Below, piece after piece: positions 40,428 to 48,757 of a stretch of 64,000 nt of DNA. Both the position numbers and the translations under genes were made by a program. Source of the stretch: DATARN01 sp963851105 (lineage in GTDB: Bacteria > Actinomycetota > Acidimicrobiia > Acidimicrobiales > Palsa-688); NCBI GenBank assembly GCA_963851105.1, contig CAWKNP010000004.1, forward strand, positions 372,001 through 436,000, given 5' to 3'. Positions within the stretch are counted from its first letter, which is position 1, and each line of letters opens with the position of its first letter. The notes under the pieces are model-generated. The model was not told the origin of the DNA. It saw nothing but the letters and a program-made list of their open reading frames with translations, and ran no database searches.

Positions 40428-40859
40428 GTGGTCGGCTATTCCGGAACACCGCTCGTGAATAAGCTCGGCATCCGGCCCGGAGATCGCCTTGCGCTGCTCA
40501 CCCCGCCCCCCTTTTTCCAACTCGACCTTCCCGAGGGGGTGCGGGTGGTCACCCGGCTCGGCGGGCATTGCGACGTCGTGCTCTTCTTCACCACGGCGCG
40601 CACCGAGCTCGAGCGCCGGATCGACCGTGTCGGCGTGGTCATCGCGCCCGCGGGGGCGGCGTGGATCGCATGGCCCAAGCGGGCGTCCAAGGTTGCGACC
40701 GATATGACCGAGGATGTCGTCCGCACCGTCGCCCTGCCACTCGGCCTGGTCGACGTCAAGGTGTGCGCCATCGATGAGACCTGGAGCGGCCTCAAGTTGG
40801 TGTGGCGCAAGGAGCTGCGATCCCAGAGCCCCCGACGCGCCGGGACCCGGGCTCCTTGA
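40428..40859 (+). CDS. DUF3052 family protein
   Basis: 143 residues. Matches the actinobacterial DUF3052 family along its length: YSGTPLVNKLGIRPGDRLAL, then WPKRASKVATDMTEDVVRTV and the signature VDVKVCAIDETWSGLKLVWR. The family is widespread and of unknown biochemical function. The start GTG 40428 is set by the conserved N-terminus and the divergent neighbour. The last ~12 residues (RSQSPRRAGTRAP) are read through the terminator hairpin and are unlikely to be conserved. Confidence 0.82.
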   Translation: MVGYSGTPLVNKLGIRPGDRLALLTPPPFFQLDLPEGVRVVTRLGGHCDVVLFFTTARTELERRIDRVGVVIAPAGAAWIAWPKRASKVATDMTEDVVRTVALPLGLVDVKVCAIDETWSGLKLVWRKELRSQSPRRAGTRAP

Positions 40860-40877
40860 AGGAGGACCCCGGGTCCC
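40842..40877. terminator. Strong bidirectional hairpin between DUF3052 gene and groEL
   Basis: GGGACCCGGG / CCCGGGTCCC, a 10-bp perfect stem (40842-40851 with 40868-40877). The 16-base loop can itself pair CTCC with GGAG. It lies between the two convergent genes and overlaps the DUF3052 stop. Confidence 0.65.
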
Positions 40878-40901
40878 GGACAAGAAGCAGGCGACCGCTT
40901 C

Positions 40902-42548
40902 TTACATACCCATGCCGCCCATGCCCCCCATACCGCCCATGCCTTCCATGCCGCCGCCGCCATCGCCCTTCTTTTCGGGCTTGTCGACGATGAGGACCTC
41001 GGTCGTGAGGAGGAGCCCGGCGATCGACGCTGCGTTCTGCAGCGCCGAGCGGGTCACCTTGGCGGGGTCGATGACCCCGACCTTGAGCAGATCCTCCATG
41101 ACACCGGTAGCGGCGTTGAGGCCGATCGAGCCCGTCTCGCGCTCGACCTGCTGCACCTGGATGCCGCCTTCGAGGCCGGCATTCAGGGCGATCCACATCA
41201 GTGGCGCTTCCAGTGCCTTGGACACAATCATGGCGCCTGTCGCCTGATCGCCACTCAAGGTGGCGGCCAGGGCGAGGACGGCGGGCCGGCTGCGGATGAG
41301 GGCGGTGCCGCCCCCGGCGACCACGCCTTCTTCGATGGCCGCCCGTGTCGCCGAGAGAGCATCTTCGATGCGGTGCTTCTTCTCCTTGAGCTCGACCTCG
41401 GTGGCGGCACCGACCTTGACGACGGCGACGCCGCCCGCCAGCTTGGCCAGCCGTTCCTGCATCTTCTCGCGGTCCCAGTCGCTGTCGGTCTGCTCCATCT
41501 CCCGGCGGATCTGGGCGATGCGGGCCTTGACGTCGGCCTCGGAGCCGCCACCGTCGATGACGGTGCAGGTGTCCTTGGTGACGACGACCTTGCGGGCGCG
41601 GCCGAGCAGGTCGATAGTGGCGTTCTCCAAACGGAGCCCGACATCTTCGGAGATGACCTGGGCGCCGGTGAGAATGGCCATGTCGGCCAGCATCGCCTTG
41701 CGGCGGTCACCGAACGCCGGCGCCTTGACGGCGCAGGAGTTGAAGGTGCCGCGGATCTTGTTGACCACCAGCGTCGCAAGGGCCTCGCCCTCGACGTCCT
41801 CGGCGATGATCAGCAGCGGCCGGCTCGTCTGCATGACGCGCTCGAGCACCTTGACCAGATCGTGGACGGCGCTGATCTTGCCGTTGGCGATGAGGATGTA
41901 GCAATCCTCGAGGATGCACTCCTGGCGATCTTGGTCGGTCACGAAGTACGGCGACAGGTAGCCACGGTCGAACTGCATGCCCTCGGTGAACTCCAGCTCG
42001 AGGCCGAAGGTGTTGGATTCCTCGACGGTGACCACGCCGTCCTTGCCGACCCGGTCGATGGCGTCGGCCAGGACATCGCCGATATTGCGGTCGGCAGCCG
42101 AGTTGGCCGCCACCTGGGCGATCTCCGCCTTGTCGTCCACCTCCTTGGACTGCTCCTTGATGGAAGCCACGACCGCCTTGACAGCCAGGTCCATGCCCTT
42201 CTTGAGGGAGGTCGGGTTGGCGCCGGCGGCCACGTTGCGCAGGCCCTCACGGACCAGAGCCTGGGCCAGCACGGTGGCGGTGGTGGTGCCGTCGCCCGCG
42301 ACGTCGTTGGTCTTGGTGGCGACTTCCTTCACCAGCTGGGCGCCCAGGTTCTCGAAGGGGTCTTCGACCTCGACCTCACGGGCGATGGTCACGCCGTCGT
42401 TGGTGATCGTCGGGGCGCCGAAGCTCTTGGCCAGCACTACGTTGCGGCCCTTCGGTCCCAGCGTCACCTTGACCGCGTCGGCCAGCTTGTTGACGCCGGC
42501 CTCCAGGCTGCGGCGAGCCGTCTCGTCGAACTTGAGGATCTTGGGCAC
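40902..42548 (-). CDS. groEL: 60-kDa chaperonin GroEL
   Basis: 548 residues. Forms the double-ring folding chamber with GroES. The family landmarks are present: KVTLGPKGRNVVLAKSFG, ITNDGVTIAREVEVEDPFEN, VAGDGTTTATVLAQALVREG with the ATPase Asp, and VVAGGGTALIR. The C-terminus ends in Gly-Met repeats (MEGMGGMGGMGGMGM), as in folding-active GroELs, rather than the His-rich tail of some mycobacterial GroEL1 copies. GTG 42548 shares one base with the groES stop. Confidence 0.97.
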   Translation of the reverse strand: MPKILKFDETARRSLEAGVNKLADAVKVTLGPKGRNVVLAKSFGAPTITNDGVTIAREVEVEDPFENLGAQLVKEVATKTNDVAGDGTTTATVLAQALVREGLRNVAAGANPTSLKKGMDLAVKAVVASIKEQSKEVDDKAEIAQVAANSAADRNIGDVLADAIDRVGKDGVVTVEESNTFGLELEFTEGMQFDRGYLSPYFVTDQDRQECILEDCYILIANGKISAVHDLVKVLERVMQTSRPLLIIAEDVEGEALATLVVNKIRGTFNSCAVKAPAFGDRRKAMLADMAILTGAQVISEDVGLRLENATIDLLGRARKVVVTKDTCTVIDGGGSEADVKARIAQIRREMEQTDSDWDREKMQERLAKLAGGVAVVKVGAATEVELKEKKHRIEDALSATRAAIEEGVVAGGGTALIRSRPAVLALAATLSGDQATGAMIVSKALEAPLMWIALNAGLEGGIQVQQVERETGSIGLNAATGVMEDLLKVGVIDPAKVTRSALQNAASIAGLLLTTEVLIVDKPEKKGDGGGGMEGMGGMGGMGGMGM

Positions 42549-42838
42549 TACTTGACCACCTTCGCCAGAACGTCGCGGCTCGTCAGGATGAGGAGATCCT
42601 CACCGTCGACCACGATCTCGGTGCCCCCGTACTTGGAGTACACGATGGTGTCGCCAACGGTGATGTCGAGGGGGATCAGCTCGCCGGTGTCGGCACGGCG
42701 GCCGGGGCCTACCGCCAGGACCTCGCCCTGCTGGGGCTTCTCCTTGGCGGTGTCGGGGATAACGAGACCAGAAGCCGTCTTCTCCTCGGCTTCGTTCTGT
42801 CGTACGACGATGCGATCGTCGAGGGGCTGCAGGTTCAT
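42548..42838 (-). CDS. groES: 10-kDa co-chaperonin GroES
   Basis: 96 residues. The lid of the GroEL chamber, with the core LQPLDDRIVVRQNEAEEKTA, the mobile loop ASGLVIPDTAKEKPQQG and VGDTIVYSKYGGTEI. ATG 42838 follows GGAGG (42849-42853) by about ten bases. A CIRCE element and a good promoter lie directly upstream, so the groESL operon is under HrcA heat-shock control. Confidence 0.97.
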   Translation of the reverse strand: MNLQPLDDRIVVRQNEAEEKTASGLVIPDTAKEKPQQGEVLAVGPGRRADTGELIPLDITVGDTIVYSKYGGTEIVVDGEDLLILTSRDVLAKVVK

Positions 42839-42867
42839 GGGTAATGCGCCTCCGTGTGGGCCGAGCT

Positions 42868-42894
42868 TTAGCACTCTCAGTGGACGAGTGCTAA
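42868..42894. promoter_or_regulatory. CIRCE element (HrcA operator)
   Basis: TTAGCACTC - 9 bases - GAGTGCTAA, a perfect match to the CIRCE consensus, 29 bases upstream of the groES start. HrcA bound here represses groESL until heat shock. Confidence 0.97.
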
Positions 42895-42922
42895 CGATAG
42901 CGGCGTCCGGAGGAGACGGCAA
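42894..42922 (-). promoter_or_regulatory. groES promoter
   Basis: On the minus strand -35 TTGCCG (42917-42922), a 17-base spacer, and -10 TATCGT (42894-42899). The -10 abuts CIRCE, so HrcA binding would block initiation. Confidence 0.75.
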
Positions 42923-43003
42923 CCGCCGGGGCCAAAGAAGCGGCCTTCTACTTGACGAGGCGAAGGCTGATTGGGTGGCGGTAGCGCTCGGCGTGATCCG
43001 GGG

Positions 43004-44058
<1,055 letters not shown>

Positions 44059-44062
<4 letters not shown>

Positions 44063-44652
44063 CGCCGGGGTTCGCCGTCGTCGATCAGTGTCGTACCACT
44101 GAGGCCCGCCTCGATGGCGGCCAGGCGCCGGCGGTACTCGTCGGATCCGATCCCGTAGGCCCACATGATGAGGGCATCCTCCCGGGACTCGGCGTAGTAG
44201 TTCTTGCGCACCCCGGCGGGCTCGAAGCCGAACTTGCGGTACAGGTCCTGAGCCGCCGCGTTGCTCATCCGCACCTCGAGGGTGAGACGGCTGGCTTCAC
44301 GGGCGGCGGCCTGGCGGGCCGCGTTGAGCAGCAGGCGGGTCCCGATGCCGTGGCGGTGCCACGCGGGGTCGACTGCCACGTTGGTGATGTGGGCGTCCTC
44401 CTCGACGAGCATCACCCCGCAATAGCCGGCCACCGCGCCATTGACCCGGGCGACGTAGTAGATCCGGCTCGTCCGCAGGTTGAGCTCGCTGATGAACAGC
44501 GGCAACGACCACGGCCGCGGGTACACCTGGGACTCGATGCGCATGACCGAGCGCAGGTGGCGCCGGCGCATGGGGACCAGATGCACCACCAGGCCGGAAT
44601 CCTCTGGCTCGGTCGGCCCCGGGGTGTCGATGTCGTGGACCCGTGACGCCAT
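44059..44652 (-). CDS. rimI: Ribosomal-protein-alanine N-acetyltransferase RimI
   Basis: 197 residues, GNAT fold. Core residues include VMRIESQVYPRPWSLPLFI, the acetyl-CoA loop RHGIGTRLLLNAARQAA (R/Q-x-x-G-x-G/A) and LEVRMSNAAAQDLYRKFGFE. The N-terminal ~25 and C-terminal ~25 residues extend beyond the usual ~150-residue enzyme. In Bacteria RimI acetylates the N-terminus of S18, and in actinobacteria it sits inside the tsa cluster as here. It starts 2 bases after the tsaB stop and overlaps tsaD. Confidence 0.9.
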
Positions 44653-44654
44653 CG

Positions 44655-45368
44655 CTAGCCCGCTTCCCGCACGTCGCGCTCGGCCCAGCCGATCCTGACG
44701 TCGGCCTGGCGGAGGTACAGGGGTACCAGTTCGCTGGGGGCGACGAACTCCTCCCGCACGGCAATCGGCTGCGCCAACTCAACCAGCACCGCTGCCGACG
44801 GGTAGGCGCTGCCGCGCTCCGCCACTTCGACATGGTCGACCTCGGCCAGGCGCTCCTGGTACCGCCAGGCGCCGTCGCCGACGGCGAGGGTGTCGTCGCG
44901 GAGGGCGAGAAGCTCCGAGGCCAATTCGTCGGGAGAGGTGACCTTGTAGTCGGTGACGCGCTGCACCCCGCCGGGCACGGCGCGGTACCAGGCCCAGAAA
45001 ACCTCGCTGCGGCGGGCATCGATCACCGCCGCGATGAGGCGTTCACTGCCGACGCGCCGGTGGGCATAGGCCAAGATGTCGAGGCTCGGCAAACCGATCA
45101 CAGGGATGCGCAGAGCGGTGGCCAGCGCTTTGGCGGTGGCGATGCCGACCCGCAGGCCGGTGAACAGTCCCGGACCGATGTCGACCGCGACGACGCCGAC
45201 AGCACCGAGATCGATCTCGGCCTGGCGGCACAGGTACTCGATGGCGGGGGCCAGAGTCTCGCAGTGGCGGCGGCCGCGGGCGAGTTGGAACGACGCCACC
45301 GGACCCTCGTGGTCACCCAGAGCGCAGCCCACCTGTGAGGTGGCGGTGTCGATACCGAGCACGATCAC
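44655..45368 (-). CDS. tsaB: tRNA t6A biosynthesis protein TsaB
   Basis: 237 residues, ASKHA paralogue of TsaD that lacks the metal His pair and acts as its scaffold. LGIDTATSQVGCALGDHEG at the N-terminus and VAVDIGPGLFTGLRVGIATA are diagnostic. GTG 45368 overlaps the tsaE stop (GTGA). Confidence 0.93.
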   Translation of the reverse strand: MIVLGIDTATSQVGCALGDHEGPVASFQLARGRRHCETLAPAIEYLCRQAEIDLGAVGVVAVDIGPGLFTGLRVGIATAKALATALRIPVIGLPSLDILAYAHRRVGSERLIAAVIDARRSEVFWAWYRAVPGGVQRVTDYKVTSPDELASELLALRDDTLAVGDGAWRYQERLAEVDHVEVAERGSAYPSAAVLVELAQPIAVREEFVAPSELVPLYLRQADVRIGWAERDVREAG

Positions 45369-45841
45369 GCCAGCACCGCCGCCTGCAGCGCCCGCCCCCG
45401 GGCCGCCCACGGAGCCCCGACGGGAATCAGGTCGAAGATCCGCTCGTCGTCGTCGGTCCCGAAGCCGATCCGGATGTCGAGGTAGTCGGGGGGCAGGACA
45501 GGTGTCGCCACCTCGCCCCACTCGATCACCGCGACGGTGGCCTCCTCGATCAGTTCGGGGAGGGCGAGGTCGATGACCTCCTGCAGGTGCTCGAGACGGT
45601 AGAGGTCGGCGTGCAGGAGCCGGCGCCCGTCGGGCGCATCGTAGGTGCGCAGGAGCGTGAACGTAGGGCTGGTCACCGCCTCGGTGATGCCCATCGCCCG
45701 GGCCACGCCCTGGGTGAACGCAGTTTTTCCCGCTCCCAAATCCCCTCCGAGCAGGATCACGTCGCCAGGGCGCAGCAACGGTTCGACCACCGTAGCCAGC
45801 GCGTGGGTGTCGTCGACCGATCGTGACGTGACCCGGATCAT
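45365..45841 (-). CDS. tsaE: tRNA t6A biosynthesis ATPase TsaE
   Basis: 158 residues. P-loop ATPase that resets the TsaBD complex. Walker A LGGDLGAGKTAFTQGVA (31-47), SPTFTLLRTY and the family motif LLHADLYRLEHLQEV are visible. The start ATG 45841 overlaps the uracil-DNA glycosylase stop (ATGA). Confidence 0.94.
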   Translation of the reverse strand: MIRVTSRSVDDTHALATVVEPLLRPGDVILLGGDLGAGKTAFTQGVARAMGITEAVTSPTFTLLRTYDAPDGRRLLHADLYRLEHLQEVIDLALPELIEEATVAVIEWGEVATPVLPPDYLDIRIGFGTDDDERIFDLIPVGAPWAARGRALQAAVLA

Positions 45842-46407
45842 CGCCCGACCCCCGACAATGCCTCCTTGGCCCGCACGAAGTCGGCGCGCATCTCAGCCAG
45901 CACCTCGCCGCCACCCCGCAGGGCGAAGGCGGGATGGTAGGTGGGGACCAGCACGGCACCGGCAGCACCCCAGGGGTACACCCGGCCCCGGGTCTGGCGG
46001 ATGCCATCAGTGGTCTGGAGGAGGAGCTTGGTGGAGAAGTTGCCCAAGGTGAGTACCACCCGGGGGGCGATCAGCTCGACCTGAGCCTCCAGCCACGGGC
46101 GGCAGGCCTCGATCTCGGCCGGGAGCGGGTCGCGGTTGCCCGGCGGCCGGCACTTCACCACGTTGGCGATGTACACCGCATCGCGGGTCACGCCGATCTC
46201 ATCGAGGATCAGCCGGTCGAGCAACTTGCCGGAGCGGCCCACGAACGGGCGGCCCTGCTGGTCCTCGTCGTGCCCTGGGCCCTCGCCCACGATCATCAGG
46301 TCGGCGTGGGGGTCACCTTCTCCGAACACGACCGTCGTACGGCCGCCGGCCAGGGGGCAGCGCTGGCAAACCAGCGCCTGATCCCTGACCTCCCCGAGTG
46401 TGGGCAC
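45838..46407 (-). CDS. Family 4 uracil-DNA glycosylase
   Basis: 189 residues. Removes uracil from DNA; family 4 enzymes carry a 4Fe-4S cluster. Cluster cysteines Cys14 and Cys17 (VCQRCPL), Cys86 (VVKCRPPGNRDP) and Cys102 (IEACRPWL) are all present, with the motif GEGPGHDEDQQGRPFVG and the C-terminal PTYHPAFALR. GTG 46407 has TACGAT eight bases upstream. A longer in-frame start would overlap the next gene. It is coupled to tsaE. Confidence 0.93.
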   Translation of the reverse strand: MPTLGEVRDQALVCQRCPLAGGRTTVVFGEGDPHADLMIVGEGPGHDEDQQGRPFVGRSGKLLDRLILDEIGVTRDAVYIANVVKCRPPGNRDPLPAEIEACRPWLEAQVELIAPRVVLTLGNFSTKLLLQTTDGIRQTRGRVYPWGAAGAVLVPTYHPAFALRGGGEVLAEMRADFVRAKEALSGVGR

Positions 46408-46415
46408 AACGATCG

Positions 46416-46421
46416 ATCGTA
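46416..46421 (-). promoter_or_regulatory. Candidate leaderless -10 box for udg-tsaEB-rimI-tsaD
   Basis: TACGAT on the minus strand, 8 bases before GTG 46407. Confidence 0.4.
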
Positions 46422-46462
46422 CTTCGGGGCAGTTGGGAAAAAATGGGCTCTCGGTGCCGGAC

Positions 46463-47488
46463 TTACGGCGCGATGGGGCGCGTCCGCTCGGCGAAGCCAA
46501 CCAACAAATCGGCCAGTTGGTCCCGCCGCTCAAACATCACCATGTGCCCGCATCCGGGGAGGACGTGCAATTCGGCCACGGGAATGTGGTGGGCGGCATA
46601 GCGGCTGTGCCACACCGGAGTCAGGAGGTCACGATTGCCGACCACGACAAGAGTCGGGGCGGTGATCGATACGAGGAGATGGCGCACGTCCAGGCTGAGC
46701 AGGGTCGTGACCAGCTGGCCCACGACGGGCGCCGGCATGGCCGAGGTCATGGCCCGCAACAACTCCACATGGGTGGGTGAAGGGTCGGACCCGAAGGCCA
46801 GCCGGCAGTACACCGCGGCCAAATCCCCGGGTGGCCGCAAGCGCCCGGCGACGCCTGCGCTGGCCCGGACGTGGCCCCGGCCGGCAACGGGAGTCAGCAC
46901 CCGAACCAGCTGCGCGGCAGCCGCCGGTACCCCGTTGCCCAGGATGGGGCTGGCCGACGTGGCGATCAGCACCAGCGACGAAATGGCGCCCGGTACCAGC
47001 TCCGGATGATCGGCGAGCAGCTGCATCAGGACCATGGCCCCCATGGAGTGACCCACGGCCACCGCGTCGCGCAGTTCCAGGGCCTCAATGACCTCCAATG
47101 TGTCCCGGGCCATGGCGGCCAAGGTGTACTCGTCGCCACCGGCGCGCGAATGGCCGTGACCGCGGATGTCGATGGCGACCACCCGGTAGCCCGCTTTGAC
47201 CAGGTCGAGAAACTGGTAGTGCCACACGACCGACGTCTCGGTCACCCCATGCAGCATGAGGAACGGGCGGCCCTCGCCCCGTACGGTCACGTGGATCTCG
47301 CCGCCGTCACTGGTCGTCACCGTGCGATGGGTCGTGCCCGCGGGCTCGTCGAAGTCGTCGCCCAGGGCCGGGTCGGGCCGGCGGCGCCAGCGCCGCAGCG
47401 AGACCACCCCGGTGACGGCGCCGCCGATAATGCCCGCGGCGCCGACCGCGGCGGCGCCGAGGGCCAGGCGGGACTTGGTGACCTTCAC
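46463..47488 (-). CDS. Membrane-anchored alpha/beta hydrolase
   Basis: 341 residues. An N-terminal membrane segment (LALGAAAVGAAGIIGGAVTG, about 8-30) precedes an alpha/beta hydrolase domain. The oxyanion segment is FLMLHGVTETSVVW, the nucleophile is Ser148 in VGHSMGAM, the acid is Asp in VVGNRDLLTP, and the His is in PGCGHMVMF. Actinobacteria commonly carry such a hydrolase directly downstream of alr. Its substrate is unknown (a lipid or aryl ester is likely). GTG 47488 overlaps the alr stop. Confidence 0.85.
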   Translation of the reverse strand: MKVTKSRLALGAAAVGAAGIIGGAVTGVVSLRRWRRRPDPALGDDFDEPAGTTHRTVTTSDGGEIHVTVRGEGRPFLMLHGVTETSVVWHYQFLDLVKAGYRVVAIDIRGHGHSRAGGDEYTLAAMARDTLEVIEALELRDAVAVGHSMGAMVLMQLLADHPELVPGAISSLVLIATSASPILGNGVPAAAAQLVRVLTPVAGRGHVRASAGVAGRLRPPGDLAAVYCRLAFGSDPSPTHVELLRAMTSAMPAPVVGQLVTTLLSLDVRHLLVSITAPTLVVVGNRDLLTPVWHSRYAAHHIPVAELHVLPGCGHMVMFERRDQLADLLVGFAERTRPIAP

Positions 47489-48645
47489 TGGCGGTAGACC
47501 CGCCGGACACGCGACGACACGCCGCAGACCACCTCGTAGGCGATGGTGTCGACCTTCTGGGCCCATTCCCAGGCCGTGATCTCCTCGTCGCCTTGGCGGC
47601 CGATCAGCACCACTGTGTCGCCCACCGCCACGTCCGCCCCGGGACCGCAGTCGACCAGGATCTGATCCATCGTCACGGTGCCCGCGATCGGGTGGCGCCG
47701 GCCGTTGACGAGGACCTCGCCGCCGGTGGCGGCGAGGCGTCGGGTCACCCCGTCGGCATACCCGAGTGGAACGGTCGCGACAACCGACGCTTGCGCCAGC
47801 CGATAGGTGAGCCCGTACGACAGCCGCTCGCCCGCCGCCACCACTTTGACGTGGGAGACCTGGGCGGCCAGCGCCAGGGCGGGGCGCAACTGGCGGAAGG
47901 GCCCCCAGTCGACGAGCGCCGCGCTCGGGGCCAGGCCATACAGGGCGATGCCGCAGCGCACCAGGTCGAGGCGGCTTTCGGGGTGGACGACGGCGCCCGC
48001 CGAGTTGGCGGCGTGAAGGACCCGGGGCGCGATGCCGGCCGCGGCCAAGCGCCGGGCGGTCGCTTGGAACGTCGCCAGCTGGTCGCCGGTCTCGGGCGCC
48101 GCCGGCTCGTCGGCCACCGCGAAATGGGTATAGAGGCCGTCCAGCACGAGCGCCCGCTCGGACGCGACCTGTTGGGCCAGGCCGAGTGCCTCCTGCGGCG
48201 CGGCGCCCACCCGGTGCATCCCGGTGTCAACCTTCAAATGCACCCCGACGGGCGGACCGCCGGCCGCTTCGGCAGCCGCGGCGAGTGCCCGGACACCGGC
48301 GGCGGTGTACACCGTGGCGGTCAGCGCGCCCCGCACCACCTCAGCCATGGCCTCGCCGGGCGGCTCCGACAGCAGCAGGATCGGGGCGGTCACGCCGGCT
48401 GCCCGGAGGTACTGGCCCTCCTCCACCAGAGCCACGGCCAGCCACGTGGCGCCACCGGCCAGCGCGGCGGTGGCTACCTCGACAGGGCCGTGGCCGTAGC
48501 CCCAGGCCTTCACGACCGCGCACAACCGCGCCGGGGCCACCAGCGCCGCCAGGAGGCCGGCATTGGCCTCGATGGCTCCGAGATCGATCTCGGCCCACGC
48601 CGGGCGCAGGGCGTCGATGCGAGGGGCTACCGGATGAACCGTCAT
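47485..48645 (-). CDS. alr: Alanine racemase
   Basis: 386 residues. PLP enzyme producing D-alanine for peptidoglycan. The PLP lysine is Lys46 in CAVVKAWGYGHG, where most family members have K-A-D/N-A-Y-G-H-G. VHLKVDTGMHRVG, the second catalytic Tyr in RLSYGLTYR and VPLGYADGVTRR are present. ATG 48645 lies inside a duplicated stretch and overlaps the TGA of a 31-codon ORF. The order nnrD-alr-hydrolase-tsaE is the actinobacterial one. Confidence 0.95.
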   Translation of the reverse strand: MTVHPVAPRIDALRPAWAEIDLGAIEANAGLLAALVAPARLCAVVKAWGYGHGPVEVATAALAGGATWLAVALVEEGQYLRAAGVTAPILLLSEPPGEAMAEVVRGALTATVYTAAGVRALAAAAEAAGGPPVGVHLKVDTGMHRVGAAPQEALGLAQQVASERALVLDGLYTHFAVADEPAAPETGDQLATFQATARRLAAAGIAPRVLHAANSAGAVVHPESRLDLVRCGIALYGLAPSAALVDWGPFRQLRPALALAAQVSHVKVVAAGERLSYGLTYRLAQASVVATVPLGYADGVTRRLAATGGEVLVNGRRHPIAGTVTMDQILVDCGPGADVAVGDTVVLIGRQGDEEITAWEWAQKVDTIAYEVVCGVSSRVRRVYRQ

Positions 48646-48757
48646 GGCGCCGCGCTCGAGAGCCCGACGCCGACGAGGTTGTCGGCCCACGCCGGGCGCC
48701 CGGCGTCGGGGCAAGGGGCCACCCGATGGTCGGTCATGGCGCCGCGTTCGAGAGCCA
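48591..48757. repeat. Tandem direct duplication, about 74 bases, offset 92
   Basis: 48591-48664 and 48683-48756 share about 63 of 74 positions by my count. Each copy runs from the codons for RPAWAE of alr, across the start codon, into the last codons of nnrD. Confidence 0.85.
48642..48737 (-). CDS. 31-codon ORF formed by duplication of the nnrD/alr junction
   Basis: ATG 48737 overlaps the nnrD stop and TGA 48642 overlaps the alr start, both as ATGA. The peptide starts MTDHRVAPCPDAGRPAWAD, which aligns with the Alr start MTVHPVAPRIDALRPAWAE (13 of 19 identical). It ends LSSAAP, matching the NnrD end LSNAAP. So it is a chimera of the Alr head and the NnrD tail. Whether the peptide has a role is unknown; its simplest role is to keep translation coupled across the duplicated stretch. 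Confidence 0.55.
   Translation of the reverse strand: MTDHRVAPCPDAGRPAWADNLVGVGLSSAAP

Noticed and set aside
42839..43003. A small RNA or riboswitch in the gap between tsaD and groES
   Set aside because: The stretch is explained by the groES ribosome binding site, CIRCE and promoter; the remaining bases show only a weak 5-bp hairpin.
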